Source of the DNA: Ignelater luminosus
Taxonomy: Eukaryota > Arthropoda > Insecta > Coleoptera > Elateridae
Direction: 5' to 3'
NCBI GenBank assembly: GCA_011009095.1
Contig: VTPC01091012.1
Location: forward strand, 730,705 to 794,704
Length of the DNA stretch: 64,000 nucleotides
Numbering within the stretch: the first letter of the stretch is position 1; each line of letters opens with the position of its first letter. The notes under the pieces were generated by a model. That model did not search any database. It had not been told where the DNA came from and saw only the letters and a program-made list of their open reading frames with translations. Position numbers and translations under genes: made by a program. Shown piece by piece: positions 49,500 through 61,966 of the stretch.

Positions 49500-50130
49500 T
49501 ATTATCAGAATAGTACCATTTCCAAACAGAACTCTAAATATCTTGTATGTATCACAGATTTGTTCTTTATTGGAATATTGTTCTCATGTGTGGTCTCTGT
49601 ACAGTTCACTTCAAATTACAAGAATTGAAGAGGTCCAAAAAAAAGGCTTGTCAGATTTCAGCATACAATATGTATTAATAATTTTATGTATCAGACTATT
49701 CCAACTTATTTTGGACTCTCCTCTCTTTAAGCAAGATGTACTTATTTTGATTTATGTCTTTTATTTAAAATCTTGAATGGATTAATTGATTGTCCAGAGA
49801 TTTTGAGTAACTTCTCTTTACATGTCAGAGGATCTGTTGTCAGACACTATCCACTTGCGAATGTACTTTTTCACAGAACTGCCTGTGGACTTTTTTACAC
49901 ATTGTAGAATTATCAACTTGGCTAATAACCATAGTGATTTAGAGTTTTGTAATATCTCACTTAATATTTCTAAAAATAGTGTTAGAAATAAATTGTGCAT
50001 GCAAATTTTACGTTTACTTTGTTAACTTTCTAGATGCTATTTAGAATATTAATTTATATATCTTATTATTCTATTGTATATCATTGTAAATGAGCGATTT
50101 CGTAGAAATAAACTATTATTATTATTATGT
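49500..50130 (+). mobile_element. LINE 3' end, 5'-truncated
   Basis: The + strand reads CSLLEYCSHVWSLYSSLQIT, RIEEVQKK, then after breaks LCFLFKILNGLIDCPEIL and RHYPLANVLFHRTACG. This is the C-terminal region after the reverse transcriptase of Jockey/CR1-like LINEs. A 3' UTR with AATAAA (about 50107) and a short (TTA)n tail (50113-50128) closes it. It is broken over several frames. Confidence 0.8.
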
Positions 50131-50821
50131 TGAAAGCTATTTCCAAAAGGCCATTTTCTCCTAGTAGTTGGGAAGAGAAACCTTTGGCAAAACATACCAT
50201 CTAAACCCAAGGATCATATACTGGCTTGATGGTATATTACAGATTCTTGTTCATATATGATTCCCCAGTTTAGCGTCCAGTTACTGGAATAGGTGCAGAA
50301 GCTTGCCTGCTCAGGTTCTATAGGGTCTGTACACACTGCTCCTTCTACTACTAGAGACCCTTTTTTGACAGAGGAAAGGACAGGAAAGACTTGCACATAG
50401 TATGGCAGAATGGGCGATGGCTAGGGTAGGGAAGGGATGAATGGCCACTTCCTCATTCTTAGCTTAAAGAGGAATAATCTGTTCCTCATAGCAAAAATTC
50501 TGGTAGCTGCTAGTCTTGATTGGTATTATTTAGGACTAGGTCAAAGTTCTGATAAAACATCAGGAATGGAGTCTTCATTTGATACTACTCTCAAATAAAG
50601 AAATAAAAAGGCAAATGTTTTGGCCAGAAGGATGTCTACTGCTATCTAGTACTAGTACTCTGTACATTTAACATGAATAAACTTGTTTTGATTTGAGCAA
50701 AATACAACTTAAAAAAACTATTTTTAATCTTCATAGATTCTCTGAAAACATCCAAAGAAATAATGTAATGTATATGTATTTATATCAGATGCACTATCTA
50801 TACCTTTTCAAGCTCAACTTC
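50131..50821. other. Unassigned intergenic DNA
   Basis: The segment 50150-50560 is less AT-rich than average and may be a decayed repeat. I cannot classify it. A 60-codon - strand frame (50214-50396) shows no family motif. Confidence 0.4.
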
Positions 50822-50946
50822 CAAATTGGAGTAATCAATTTCAAATTGAACTAATCAACATCAAGTTGGGACCAATCAACTTCAAATTGAGATCAATCAA
50901 CAGTTGATTGGTCTCAACTTGATGTTGATTAGTCCAATTTGAAATT
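50822..50946. repeat. 20-bp minisatellite that folds back as a hairpin
   Basis: Four direct units of about 20 bp (consensus CAArTTGrrrycAATCAAyw) run from 50822 to about 50903. The sequence then turns and continues as the inverse complement of the same units to 50946. The arm 50840-50881 pairs with about 50904-50945 with few mismatches. Confidence 0.8.
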
Positions 50947-52037
50947 CAGTGACTCCATTTTAGCTTGAAAACGTATGATACTTTTGGTGCATTTGAGGAA
51001 GTAACTAGTTACTTTTCCCAATCTACTTATAGTATCTGTATCTATAACTATATACATGGCAAAAGTCTAAGAATATTTTTAAAAATTCAATAAATTAATT
51101 CTCAATGCCCAGATCTAAATCCTATAGAGTATACACGAATATGCTAAAGAGAAAAATTGTATTATTTCTTAGTTCCATTAAATAGATTTTGTTTTGCAAA
51201 TTATATTTTAATTTGTTTTTTTTTAGGAATAAAAAATTAACATTTTTGTTACTTTGATACTTTTTTTATTCTTGCAAAACAACAGTGTAACAGTCTATTG
51301 GTTTATTTATTTATTTAACATATTTGGATGATATAAACAGAACAGAGTTTCAACATGGTATTCACTGTATATCCAATTATAGAATAATTTATTTATAAAA
51401 GACCCGCCTACTAGATGGTAAAGGTTAATCGGTTAAGCCATCTACCTGATAAAAATATCTTTGAAGGGTCTGCCTTTTTTATTACATTTCCTTACATGCT
51501 AGGGAGTTTACTGTATCACAATTTCATGATTGCATTCTATAAACAGAAATACTATAAAATTAAATTTGCATGAGTGATTATTACAATGTACTTAATTATC
51601 TTAATATTGTTATGCTGAATTTATTACCACATAAAGTTTTAAATGTTTCAGAATTAAATTAATTGAGTTCATGAAAAATTGAGTAGGTTTATTTCTAAAA
51701 ACTGATGAAAAAGTCACTTTGACAATATTAACATTTTATTGATTTTTTATACTTACATTTTTAGGTGTGTATTAAAATTATAATGAACCTGGTAGCCTTA
51801 ACAGAACATTGATTTTCTAGTGAATTGCATGTCTAGGTTCCAGTTGTTCTTGAAAAATAATCAATATTTTTATTATTTCCTTTAAGGCAAAGCTATGCTC
51901 AAAGGCCACGACATTTTGTTGTGCAAAGCAGACCTTGCGATGTAAGTGTTTCTATTTATATTTTTATAATTTTTTTATCAAAATATCATTTTATAGTTTC
52001 AGCATTATTTTTATCATGTAAAAACAGAATTAAAATC
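50947..52037. other. ARMC2 upstream region
   Basis: AT-rich, without a clear TATA or initiator. A plausible upstream exon ends at the donor gtaagtg at 51941 and would splice to the acceptor aaaacag at about 52026. In that case an ATG at 51895 is in frame with ARMC2 (see findings). Confidence 0.4.
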
Positions 52038-55000
52038 ATGGAAGGTAAAAGTTTAAGACCAAGTTTAGGTGCTGTAAGTAAAGTTGCCTTACCATTTTAT
52101 GAACCACCACCAAGAAAAACAAGTGCTGAAATTATCAATGAAGCCAGAGCAGCAATACGAGGTAATTCTTTTTAATTTCATTTAAATATTTCATAACATG
52201 AATCTGATTTATTAAATATAGATTCACACCTTGCTGATAGTTCTTTTGCTTCTACTTCCATCAAACCATTACAAACACAAAGGCCATTCACCCCGAGGGA
52301 TAAAGAAAGGATTTTATTTGGACGAAAGGCAAAATCTAGTCGGCCTCCAAGTTCTTTTAGGTAGATGAAATTATTATATTTAATTAAGATTCTTTTAGTC
52401 AGAATTACTAAAATCTTTTCATAGTTTACGATACCTACAAACTGAAGCTGATTTAAGCGTACCTTCAGAAACAAGTGTTCCAGCAACACCAAAAATAGTT
52501 TCTTCACTAAATTTCGGTAGTAAAAGTGCCCATACAACAAAAAAGAAAATTTTAAAAACTCAACGTTCTAATTCTGTTTCGAGTGTAGGAGAAGATAAAA
52601 TATTTGATCTTGGTGTTAGTAATCCAGCTATACACAAAATTAAATTGCCCTCACTTGAAACATTAAAACCACTTCAAAAGAAGAAATTGTACAAAAATAC
52701 ATATTCATTGGATAACTGTAAGTCTGGTAAAATGCATTTTATTATTTTTGTTTTATAGTAAGGTGTAATCATTTTCCTTTATATTAGTACCTGAAGAACA
52801 TGAAGAACAGAATGAACAAACAACAATAGATGTCGGTGTAAGAAAAGCATTCAGTTCTCCACAAGAAAGAACTGATTTTAATGAAAATTTGGCAAATAAA
52901 GACTCACCATTTGATCGACCTTCACAGCAGCAAAATAATTTATCAAAATGCCTGTTGCTTGGACCGCAAAATTTAAATAAATTATTTGAAAATAAACAAA
53001 TTGTGGAAAATTCTGAAACTCTTTTTACAAAAACAGGTTATTTTAACAATTCAAAAGAAACAAAAAAATCAGCAAATGATAAATCCTCTTTAGATTCTAA
53101 TTCAAACAAACCAAAGGAAAATACTGTTGAGAATATACTTGAGTTATTAAATCAAGAAAGTAAACGAAGTAACAATGAAGCGATTGTAATCAATTTGTTA
53201 AGTAATTTATATAATTGTATGGAAAAAGAAAATTGCTTAAATGCAAATATTGATTCTAAAATGAAAATTAGAATTCTTAAATGTTTATATAAATATGTTG
53301 AATCACAAAATGAAAAACTACTTTTAAATATTGCAAGAATAATATTAGCTGTGAGTACTTTTAATGAATTTCAAACAAACGGATAAAATTAATTAATCTT
53401 CCTTGTGTTGCAGTTAAAAGTCACAGGAAATAATTTAAGTGGGGTATGTAAACTAATTTTTAAGGTATCAAAGTCTGACAGAAATGACAATCTTTTTCTG
53501 GAAAAGAATATATTGGGTATGTATGAGAGTTCCTAAGTTTATTAGTAATTTCTTGATAAAAATTTAATTAATCTTAAGTCATTCTTTAATAAAACTATAA
53601 CTAGACAACACGAAAGAAGTTATGTGAAAATACTTGAATAATTAGTATTAATTAAATTGATTTAAATTAAATTAATAATTAGATTTTACTAAGTTATCTT
53701 TACTGTTTATGTATGTATTCGTAATTACTAAATCAAGTATGTAAACCTGCTACAGTGTGACAAAAATTTTCTTTAAATTATTGAGAACTTATCTTGATAT
53801 TCTTGGAATATAACTGAATTAGAAATCAGAATTTGCATAGGAATCAAACCCACATACTTGGTTTACTGGACCACTGCTTTTTTGATTAAGCTAGTAAATT
53901 CTTCCCCTATGATATTTTACTTAATTCTTGATAGTTTTTCTGAAATATCTTATAGAGATAGAGATATTCTATGGGTAGTACATTATTACTATAGGTAATC
54001 CTGTAAAATTTCATAAGGACTTCTCAGATGAAAAACCTAAATTGGAAATAATCATTTTATTCAAATGATTATATTTCTACTTTCAAACATACAGTGTGTC
54101 CAACATAAGGATCCACAGCATGGGGATCTTGGAAACGGTAAGAGATACAGGATCGGTTAAATGAGATGAAAGTTGGTTATTTATAAAACCTTTTTGTTGG
54201 TGTTTGCAAAATCTAGATATCTTGGATAGTTTCAGAGGTATTTAAAAAAAAGTAGATTTCTTGAGTTTCGTTATTTTTTCTTTCCTTCATTTGAAGAGAT
54301 ATCGGAAAACTAAAATCACTTTTCCATTGCCACTTTTTGTTCTCTATTAAAATACACTAACAAAATTCCTGTACAACTTTTCGGTTTCTAGTAACCATCA
54401 TCATCATTTTTTTAAATAGGCGGAAAAACAATTGAAAATTGTTTTGAATAGCTCTTGTTGTCACGATTCTAATGATGTAAACATGATAGGATTATTTTGG
54501 TTTTGATTTTTTTGTGTTGAACACTGCTGTGACCAACTGTAATAATTGCTGTTCATCTTCAAAATTTTGGTTGAGCACATGATTCTTGACATAACCTCAG
54601 AGGAAAAAAATCTAATGGTGTTAGATCAGGTGATCGTGCAGGCCAGGGTACTGCAGAATGCATTAATTTATAGCATTAGAAGTCAAAATAACCCTATCAT
54701 GTTTACATCATTAGAATCGTGATAACAAGAGCTATTCAAAACAATTTTCAATTGTTTTTCCGCCTATTTAAAAAAATGAGGTTGATGATGATTACTCGAA
54801 ACCGAAACGTTGTACAGGAATTTTGTTAGCGTATTTTAATAGAAAACAAAAAGTGGCAATGGAAAAGTGATTTTAGTTTTCTGATATGTCTTTAAATGAA
54901 GGAAAGAAAAAATAATAACGAAAATCGAGAAATTTACTTTTTTTAAATATTTCTGAAACTATCCAAGATATCTAGATTTTGCAAACACCAACAAAAAGTC

Positions 55001-57544
55001 CTATAAATAGCTAACTTTCATTCCATTTAACCGATCCTGTATCTCTTATCGTTTCCAAGATCCCCATGCTGTGCATCCTTATCTTGGACACACTGTATAT
55101 GAGCTGTACTCATAAAGTTTTACTAAATCTTAGAAGGTCTACTATCCTATTACAAACAAAATTTGAACTTGATTGATACAATTTACCTTTAAAAAAAATC
55201 TATTACATTGCATCATTTATTTTAGTGTAGTAATTTATACTCCGTTGAAGTAATGTGAGATTTTTAATTTTCTAGATTTATTTGTGGATGCTCTGGGTCG
55301 CTGTAGTCCTCTGGATGATGGCGAAGCATGTGTTTATGGTTATGGTTCTGTTAAGTTTTTAACAATGAATTCAAAGTTATTAAAAAGAATTTTAGAACTT
55401 GGGATTTTACAACTAATGGTGCTCCATATTAAAATTATTAATAATGCTGTAAGTATTCTAAACATATTTACACATTTAATCACTCAAGTTGGTTAATCAT
55501 CTTCAGAAATTAGAAAAAATTCAAATTCCTGAACAAACTGACCATGCTCTATTTCAATTAACTGGAGCCTTACGAAATCTAGCGTCTGACGAGGATATTT
55601 ATAATGACTTTGTTTCAACAGAAACAGTTTATCAGTTGTGTCAAACAATGGATCTGTTTTCTTCCAATTTGGATATTGTTAGTAATATTTCTAGAACGCT
55701 AAGGTATGTATTGAAACATAATTCTTTGATTCTACTTTTTTTTTATTTGAAATTTCACAGTACAATTTCTACAAATGACAATTGCTGTGACAAGATTGCT
55801 GAATATGATGGCATCTATTACATATTTGTAAAATTATTTGAAAAATACCCAGGAAATGAAGAAATTATCGTTAGATTAGCTTATACTTTGGGTAATATTC
55901 TTGCAAAATTAGATAATGCTCGCATTAAGGTAAAACTGCTATATTGTTGGAATACCACTGTTACTTTTGTAAATACTTTGTAGTTTTATCAAGAAAAAAA
56001 TTCTATCACTAGTCTAATATACCTTTGGAAGATATATTTGGAGAGAACTTTAAAAAATTGTTCTTTAAAGGTGGATAATGAAGAAGAGAATGGTAACACT
56101 GAGGATGTTATGATAAAAGTATTCTTCCTTTCTTGTCAGTCTTCATGCTTAATCTAATTAGTTATTTAATCTTTCTAGATAATTAGAGTTGTTGCAAACA
56201 TGGCTATCAATACAGAAATAGGAAAAACAATGAACGACAAATATGGCACTCAACTTATTGATGAATTTCTAAAAGTCCTTATTAGCAATCCTTTTAAGAA
56301 AAACGACGAACTTATCTTGTCTGTCTTGAGTACTTTAAACAATCTTTCATACTATTATTCTGCAGAATTTGATCGTGATATATTTCATATAAAGCAAGTT
56401 GACATTATGGAAGGTAATAATTAAATATTTCAAGTCTCAAGTTGGTAGAGAAATTTTTCTTTTTATTTTGAAGATCAGTAACATTTTTGTCATTGATGCT
56501 GAAAGGCTTGGCATTATAGAAATTTGTATTTTTCATGTTATTATGAGACTTAGCATATTAGGTTATCTGTCTTATTGAAACAATATCTCATTAGGATATT
56601 GGTTGTTTGCAATTTTCTGTTTTAATACATAACAAGAAAAAAGAATTGGAACTTCAAAGACTAATCACCAGTATGCTACATTAAAACCAAAGTGGTGATT
56701 AACCTTTTAAATTTAGTATTTCATTTTTTAATTTATTTACATTATCTTCTAAAGTCGATTTAATTACCACTACTAATCAATATTGCATTTTAGCAATTGC
56801 TGAATATGTTAATAGTAAAAATACAGACTGTGTAATAGAAGCAATAAGAATACTGGGAAATCTATCTCGCTCGAAAATTACAAGAAACTATGTTGTAGAA
56901 CATAACATATTTATTAGCTTGATTAATATTCTTGACAAAGGTAAAAATGGACAGCTTGGAAAAATTTTGTTTTTAATAAAATTTTTATGTAGATGACGTG
57001 AATTTATTGAGAACCACAGTTGGAGTTTTTGTAAATTTAATGGCAGACAATAAAAACAGAGTGTTATTTAAAACCAATGGTGGGTTGTCTAAACTAATAA
57101 ATATATTGAATATGTATGGGCAGTACGATTGGCCTCTTAGCATGCTGATTTGTCAAGTTATTTGGAATTTCTGTATCGATAGTGTAAATCTATATGAGCT
57201 GATTTCCGATTCGGAGATGCAACAACTACTAGCAATTCTTGCTGATTACTTAGGTATGTTAATATGTACTGCAAATACTAAATACAGCTAGTAAGTATTA
57301 TTTTGTAGATGAAGAACGACTATTTGGAATAACTGATGTGTCTGAAGATCTAGAAGTGTATTCAACACCAGAATATATAATATGGGAAGAATTTGCAAAT
57401 GTTGCTACCAATCTATTAGAGAAAATTGAAAATTTCTTGGATACATTAGAGCAATTAGAATTAGAATCTTGCTCAAAGGCAGATAATTTGAATATTCCTA
57501 AAACTAGAGATTCTAGTACAAACCTTAGCTTTGCAGCTTGGTAG
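52038..57544 (+). CDS. ARMC2: Armadillo repeat-containing protein 2
   Basis: ARMC2 serves as a cargo adapter for radial-spoke transport into cilia (shown for the Chlamydomonas protein) and is needed for sperm flagella in mammals. Exons: 52038-52161, 52222-52360, 52425-52717, 52788-53350, 53414-53516, 55276-55448, 55507-55703, 55761-55929, 55984-56118, 56179-56413, 56794-56940, 56993-57253, 57309-57544; 924 codons plus stop, close to the human 867. The N-terminus is disordered but keeps the family motifs EIINEARAAIR, RPFTPRDKERILFG and RPPSSF. The armadillo part starts around residue 400 with IARIILALKVTGNNLSGVCK and includes LTGALRNLAS, RVVANMAINTEIGK, LSTLNNLSYY, AIRILGNLSRSK and TVGVFVNLMADNKNRVLF. 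The end, WEEFANVATNLLEKIE, matches the conserved C-terminus. Intron 5 is 1.76 kb and carries a foldback element; the others are 52-380 nt. No lesion is seen. The start could instead lie upstream at 51895. Confidence 0.93.
53841..53895 (-). mobile_element. tRNA-derived SINE head in ARMC2 intron 5
   Basis: On the - strand an A-box-like stretch with CAGTGGTCCAG precedes GGGTTTGATTCC, a good B box (about 53851-53840). The body probably runs toward about 53690. The boxes are in the usual order, but the A box is weak. Confidence 0.5.
54092..55095. mobile_element. Foldback element with transposase stub (copy 2, ARMC2 intron 5)
   Basis: Same family as 25711-26678: ends CAGTGTGTCC / GGACACACTG flanked by TA, arms about 410 bp, and a centre that on the - strand reads VPWPARSPDLTPLDFF and VKNHVLNQNFEDEQQLLQL. 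The SPDL block with the third catalytic Asp is better kept here than in copy 1. It lies in the opposite orientation to copy 1 relative to host transcription. Confidence 0.9.
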
Positions 57545-57641
57545 AATTGTGCACAGCTCAAATAGATTTTTTACTACTTAAATATTGCTTTAATAAGATA
57601 TCAAACATTTTATTACATGTTACCTTCTGTACGTTTATAAA

Positions 57642-57647
57642 AATAAA
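57642..57647 (+). terminator. ARMC2 polyadenylation signal AATAAA
   Basis: AATAAA about 98 nt after the stop codon. An earlier near-match (AATAAGA near 57590) is weaker. Confidence 0.65.
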
Positions 57648-57649
57648 CT

Positions 57650-60039
57650 TAAAATTCTTGATTCAAACAATTGGTCTATTATCAATGAAATCTTACAAAA
57701 AACCTGAAACATAATTGTCTGGCATTCTTTCTATTAGTCTTTGTAAAACTATGATATAGTTACTTAACAGTATTCAGGACCATAAGGATATTTAGTTCAA
57801 TCAAACTTGAACTTGTCACCTTCTTCCTGTATTACAGCAATCAAGTTTTTCTCTAACCAATGTTTAAGTCTTTGTTTTTTTTGATCTCTTTGTCATATTG
57901 TGAGTTCATTAGTTAAAAAGGTTTTATTTTAAAACAGGTTTAACTGATGTCTTCATGGTAACACAAGAAAACAAAAGTGAAGAATAACCATGGAAATACT
58001 ACCTCCACGTTTTTAGAAACTTTATCCTCAAATAAAGAGACACACAATATTTTTGTTTGATATCTCAAAGGATATTAATTGAATCATCTATTTCAGAATC
58101 CATTTTTTATTATTTTGAGTGAAGCATATCCTTATGTTCTCTAAGGGTAGCCTTATCGTTTAGTGTAGGGAGAACTAAAGTTAGGCAACGAAAAGTACTT
58201 CAAACTATGTACATGTGAAATAATTCATTTAGTGCAGAAAGGTATCAACAATAATGACAGATTTTATTGTTTTTCTTGAAATCATCATAGGGTTAGTTAA
58301 GTCCTTTCTGAAATAAATAATTGAATCATATGACATAAATTCCACATCAAAATGGGTGGCATGGCAGCTGAATGTGAATTAGCTAGATAACGCTTGGTTG
58401 CACAAAAATAATTTGATCATTGATCAAGTGATCAGTTGATTAGCCAATCTTGGATAAATCTGAATATTTCACTACTTCTGATTGGTTAATCCATCAAGTG
58501 GTTGATCAATCGATCAAGCATTTACAAAGCTTTGTGCAACCTGGCCCAAGTGTTTTGATTTTGGATCTGTAACATACACAATAGTAATTTAATAACAGGC
58601 AGCTACATTTTATTTTTTTATTCAGACTTACTTTGTAGAACTCCATGTTAATAAAATTACAATAATAAAAAGACAATTCTACTTATAAGTTACACCTGTC
58701 TGTAGCCATATTTGAAACATTCAATAGCTTGATGTAGTTTGGTGATATGTCCAGGCCTTGTGTAAGTTAGATTTCCTGAATCCTAAATACTTGTGCAAAA
58801 AAGTAAAATAATAGAAAATTTTTTAAAGTCTAACACATCACATTTAAGATAAAATGTTGAACACCAAAAAAGAATGATTCCTATTTGCCTGCTTTTAATT
58901 TAGATTTTTTAATTCAGGTGTATCAATGGTCTACTAATTGACTTGTTAACTAAATGATTTACTTTTACAAAACAAAAATCATAATAAAATTAATTAAATA
59001 AAACAGCAAACAACTTAGCTTACCATAACTTGGTCTTGGAGCTTTAAAAAAATTTTTAGCGTGAAACTGGATCTTCAAGGGTTTGGCTTTTTGCATTGAT
59101 ACTGGTTGCAACAAGAATTTCACTTTTTGAATGAAATAAAATTCTTGTAAAAATTGAACATCCACTATGTCTTCAGTAACAATTATTCACTAATGTCAAA
59201 CTTTAACTGTAAATTTACAAACTTAATTTTGGACAAACTTCAGGAAATGATCCGGAAGCTTGTAATAATGTTTTGCTGAGATTGCCGCCTCACAATCTCT
59301 TTAAGGTGGTAGAAAAGGCTTATACCGGCAATACATTTGTAGTGAGTACAACCAAATGAATGATTAATACTGTTTTATTAAGTTTCCAAATTTTCTTTTA
59401 TACACAATTGACATGCTGACATAATAACAAATTACAAACTAGGCAAGACAGATAAATAACAATTCTGCAAATATGCAATTATAACATGATTACAAAGTAT
59501 TACATTTTAACAATATAAGCATTCTGTATTTACTATATTTTACAGATCTAGGTTATCTTTTTAATGACCTAAACGTTTTGTATTTACTATGTAGTATCTT
59601 TATGAAGTAAGGTGATACACTTTTATATTGCGTGAACCAGAATTTGCAACTTGTGCATTCTTTACTTTATGAAAAGCAATATGTGTACTGTAAGTGTTTT
59701 GCAATGACCTACAATCTTTTTTATTAATTTATGTTAAAGTTTTTATTTGATTTAATTTTATAGAAAATTGGAATTATGTTTTAAAAAGAAAATAATTTGT
59801 TTCATCTAAGATTAAACAACTTTAAAACTAAAACTCTACAACTGTCAAATGTTAATTCTTTATTACTCTAACCTCAGTAAGTTGTAAACTGACTTTACTT
59901 AAATGTTGTGCCTTTCCTATTTAAAAGAACCCACATGTGCACTCTGACATTGACAACTTCCAAAAGGCTGAAATTATTGTATGTGACGGATTTTATTGTT
60001 AAAAAAAATATAAGATGGTTTCATTTGATGTTTTGCAAT
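57650..60039. other. Intergenic DNA, mostly featureless
   Basis: AT-rich. Apart from the inverted repeat at 58390-58553, nothing is recognised. Confidence 0.5.
58390..58553. mobile_element. Small MITE with GGTTGCACAAA ends
   Basis: CTTGGTTGCACAAA at about 58391-58404 recurs inverted as TTTGTGCAACCTGG at about 58531-58544, and the interior is a diverged palindrome rich in TTGATCA / TGATCAA blocks. About 165 bp, no coding frame. The target duplication is unclear. Confidence 0.55.
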
Positions 60040-60235
60040 CAGGGCCGGCTGGAAGAAAGAAACACCCATTGCTTTTTCAGACGTTGCATAATTCGTTTAT
60101 TTTAAGTATTTAGAAAAAATTAGAAATTTCATTTATTCTAAACATATCGATACAAAGAATTGTCTTTTTCTCTTAAGTCGCGGGGCCCCAGTAAGAGCGG
60201 GGCCCTGGGCAGTTGCTTATTGTTTATTTAGTAGT
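60040..60235. repeat. Possible remnant bounded by GGGCC-rich motifs
   Basis: CAGGGCCGGCTGGAAG at about 60041 and GGGGCCCTGGGCAGTTGC at about 60201 resemble the ends of GGCC-tipped DNA elements. The palindromic gcggggccccag / gcggggccctgg pair lies at 60180-60210. Weak evidence; the class is unknown. Confidence 0.3.
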
Positions 60236-60253
60236 TAAAACACTTCCAACAAT

Positions 60254-61290
60254 TTGAACAATCCGCTTTTGCTCACCATAGATAATATCAATACTCGTTC
60301 TACTTTGGAAACGTATACTTTTTGCAAAACAAATAGGGTTATTCTTTTGACATTTCCACCACATACTTCATATCGTCTCCAATCATTAAATGTCATGTTT
60401 TATTCATCTCTAAACACTGCCTACAACACTGAATGTAGCAAGTAAGTATTTAAAAAATCATGCATAAAAGAAGATAACTTGCTTCGATATCGCAGAACTA
60501 TTCAATAATGGCTACATGAGGATTGCTACTCCGGTAAAAAGCTACAAAAGAGTTTCAGATAATCGGTATCTGCCCGTATAATCCAGTTGTGTTTTGTGAT
60601 GAAGACTTTCCACTCGCCAAGTTGCATAACGCTAATACTACATCTATAATTCAACAAGATCTTGGCGAATTCAACAATTTCCAGCTTCTCAACAAACCTT
60701 ACGAACTCTTGATCCCACAAAAACTCCGGAGCTTCAACAGTCTCCAAATGCTCATCATACTTCAAACGAAAGTGAATCCGGGTGCAAACTATATTTCTAA
60801 CGTATTATTTGAAAAAGTTTTGCCTCTGTCGGGACCCTCAAAACTTACGCGACACGTCGTAGTACAACAGAAACATGTCTCAAATAATAACATTCACTTC
60901 AAACAAAGATGTTTTAACAGGAAAGGCAAATAAAAAAATAAAAAAGAGGGAAACAAAGACAGACGATCAAGAGAAACTTCTTATGAATGACCACGACAAG
61001 AAATATGTCAGTGTAGAAAAGGGGGAAATACGTCAAAGAAAGAGCCAGGAACTGTAAGAACAAGGATTACTTAGAATTCAACTCAGATGAAGCTCTGCAT
61101 GAAGGGGAAGATAGAGATAAAGTTGTTGTAAACCAAGACCTGTGTCTGGTATGTAGTGAATTGGGAAAGAATGATGAAGTATGGTTGAAATGTTTCATGT
61201 GCGGAATTGGGCGCACAAAGCTTGTGCTGATTTGGGAAAAAAGTTTTTATATATGACTACTGTACCTAAGCTATTAATTCGTATTGGTGT
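60254..61290 (+). pseudogene. pogo-type (DDE_1) transposase relic with C-terminal Cys-rich finger
   Basis: The + strand starts NPLLLTIDNINTRSTLETY (Asp of the second catalytic position) and continues RVILLTFPPHTSYRLQSLNV (the LTFPPHTSHxLQPLDV block of Jerky/Tigger/pogo DDE_1 enzymes) and FYSSLNTAY. After breaks come GPSKLTR, VLTGKANKKIKKRETKTDDQ and CLVCSELGKNDEVWLKC with WAHKACAD, a PHD-like zinc-binding tail often seen in insect pogo relatives. The N-terminal DNA-binding part and the first catalytic Asp are missing. At least four frame changes or stops break the rest. I saw no terminal repeats. Confidence 0.75.
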
Positions 61291-61439
61291 AATCGTAGCA
61301 CTCTGCAATATTATCCCAACACAATGTGGTAATGGTAACCACCTCAGTGTTTTTTCAAAAATTATTTTAATTTTAACTTTTGTTTTTTGTTCAGATATGA
61401 ATGCAGTATATTAAAAACAACTAACTATGGTTTCATTTT

Positions 61440-61946
61440 GTTGAGCTTTAAGATTTGGAGCTGTTTGCACCTTGAAAACCAATAATCCAGTTCTAGTTTT
61501 AACTTTTTGAACGTAGGCTGCTGACATGTTAATTTTTTTTGCCAACGCTATGTAGTTATTGACAAGTTTGGATTTTTTCTAAATATCCCTATAACATTTT
61601 TATCTTTATTTACATTTACTGGTCCCCAATTTCCTCTACTGCTAGGTTTTCTTGCAATTGTCAAATTTTCTTCAAATTGTTTTAAGACATGAGAAACAGT
61701 TAATTTAGCTGCATTTAGCTTTTTTGCAATCTTTCGGTGCGATAATTGCAAATTTAACGTTCGGGAACAACGATATTTCTCAAAACTCAAAACGGCATTT
61801 TAATTACTTATCACACTCACATGTAGCAATAACCAAATTGTAAATAATTGTTTTCAAGGTAACTACGATCCAGATTTTAGCCCTCTGGCTTGTCTTATGT
61901 CAAAAAGTGTAGGTGACCAAAAGTGGCCGGATTTTATGGTGTACAG
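61440..61946 (-). mobile_element. Tc1-like element, 5' end only
   Basis: On the - strand, a terminal-repeat-like start (TGTACACCATAAAATCCGGC, about 61946 downward) is followed by a transposase N-terminus: QLSHRKIAKKLNAAKLTVSH, then FEENLTIARKPSSRG, VNKDKNVIGIFRKNPNLSI and, after a break, INMSAAYVQKVKTRTGLLVF. These are the paired-like helix-turn-helix and linker of Tc1-type transposases. The catalytic domain and the other end are missing, so it is a truncated relic. It ends about 85 bp from the stop codon of the protease homologue. Confidence 0.78.
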
Positions 61947-61966
61947 TCTTTATTCAAAATCAACGT

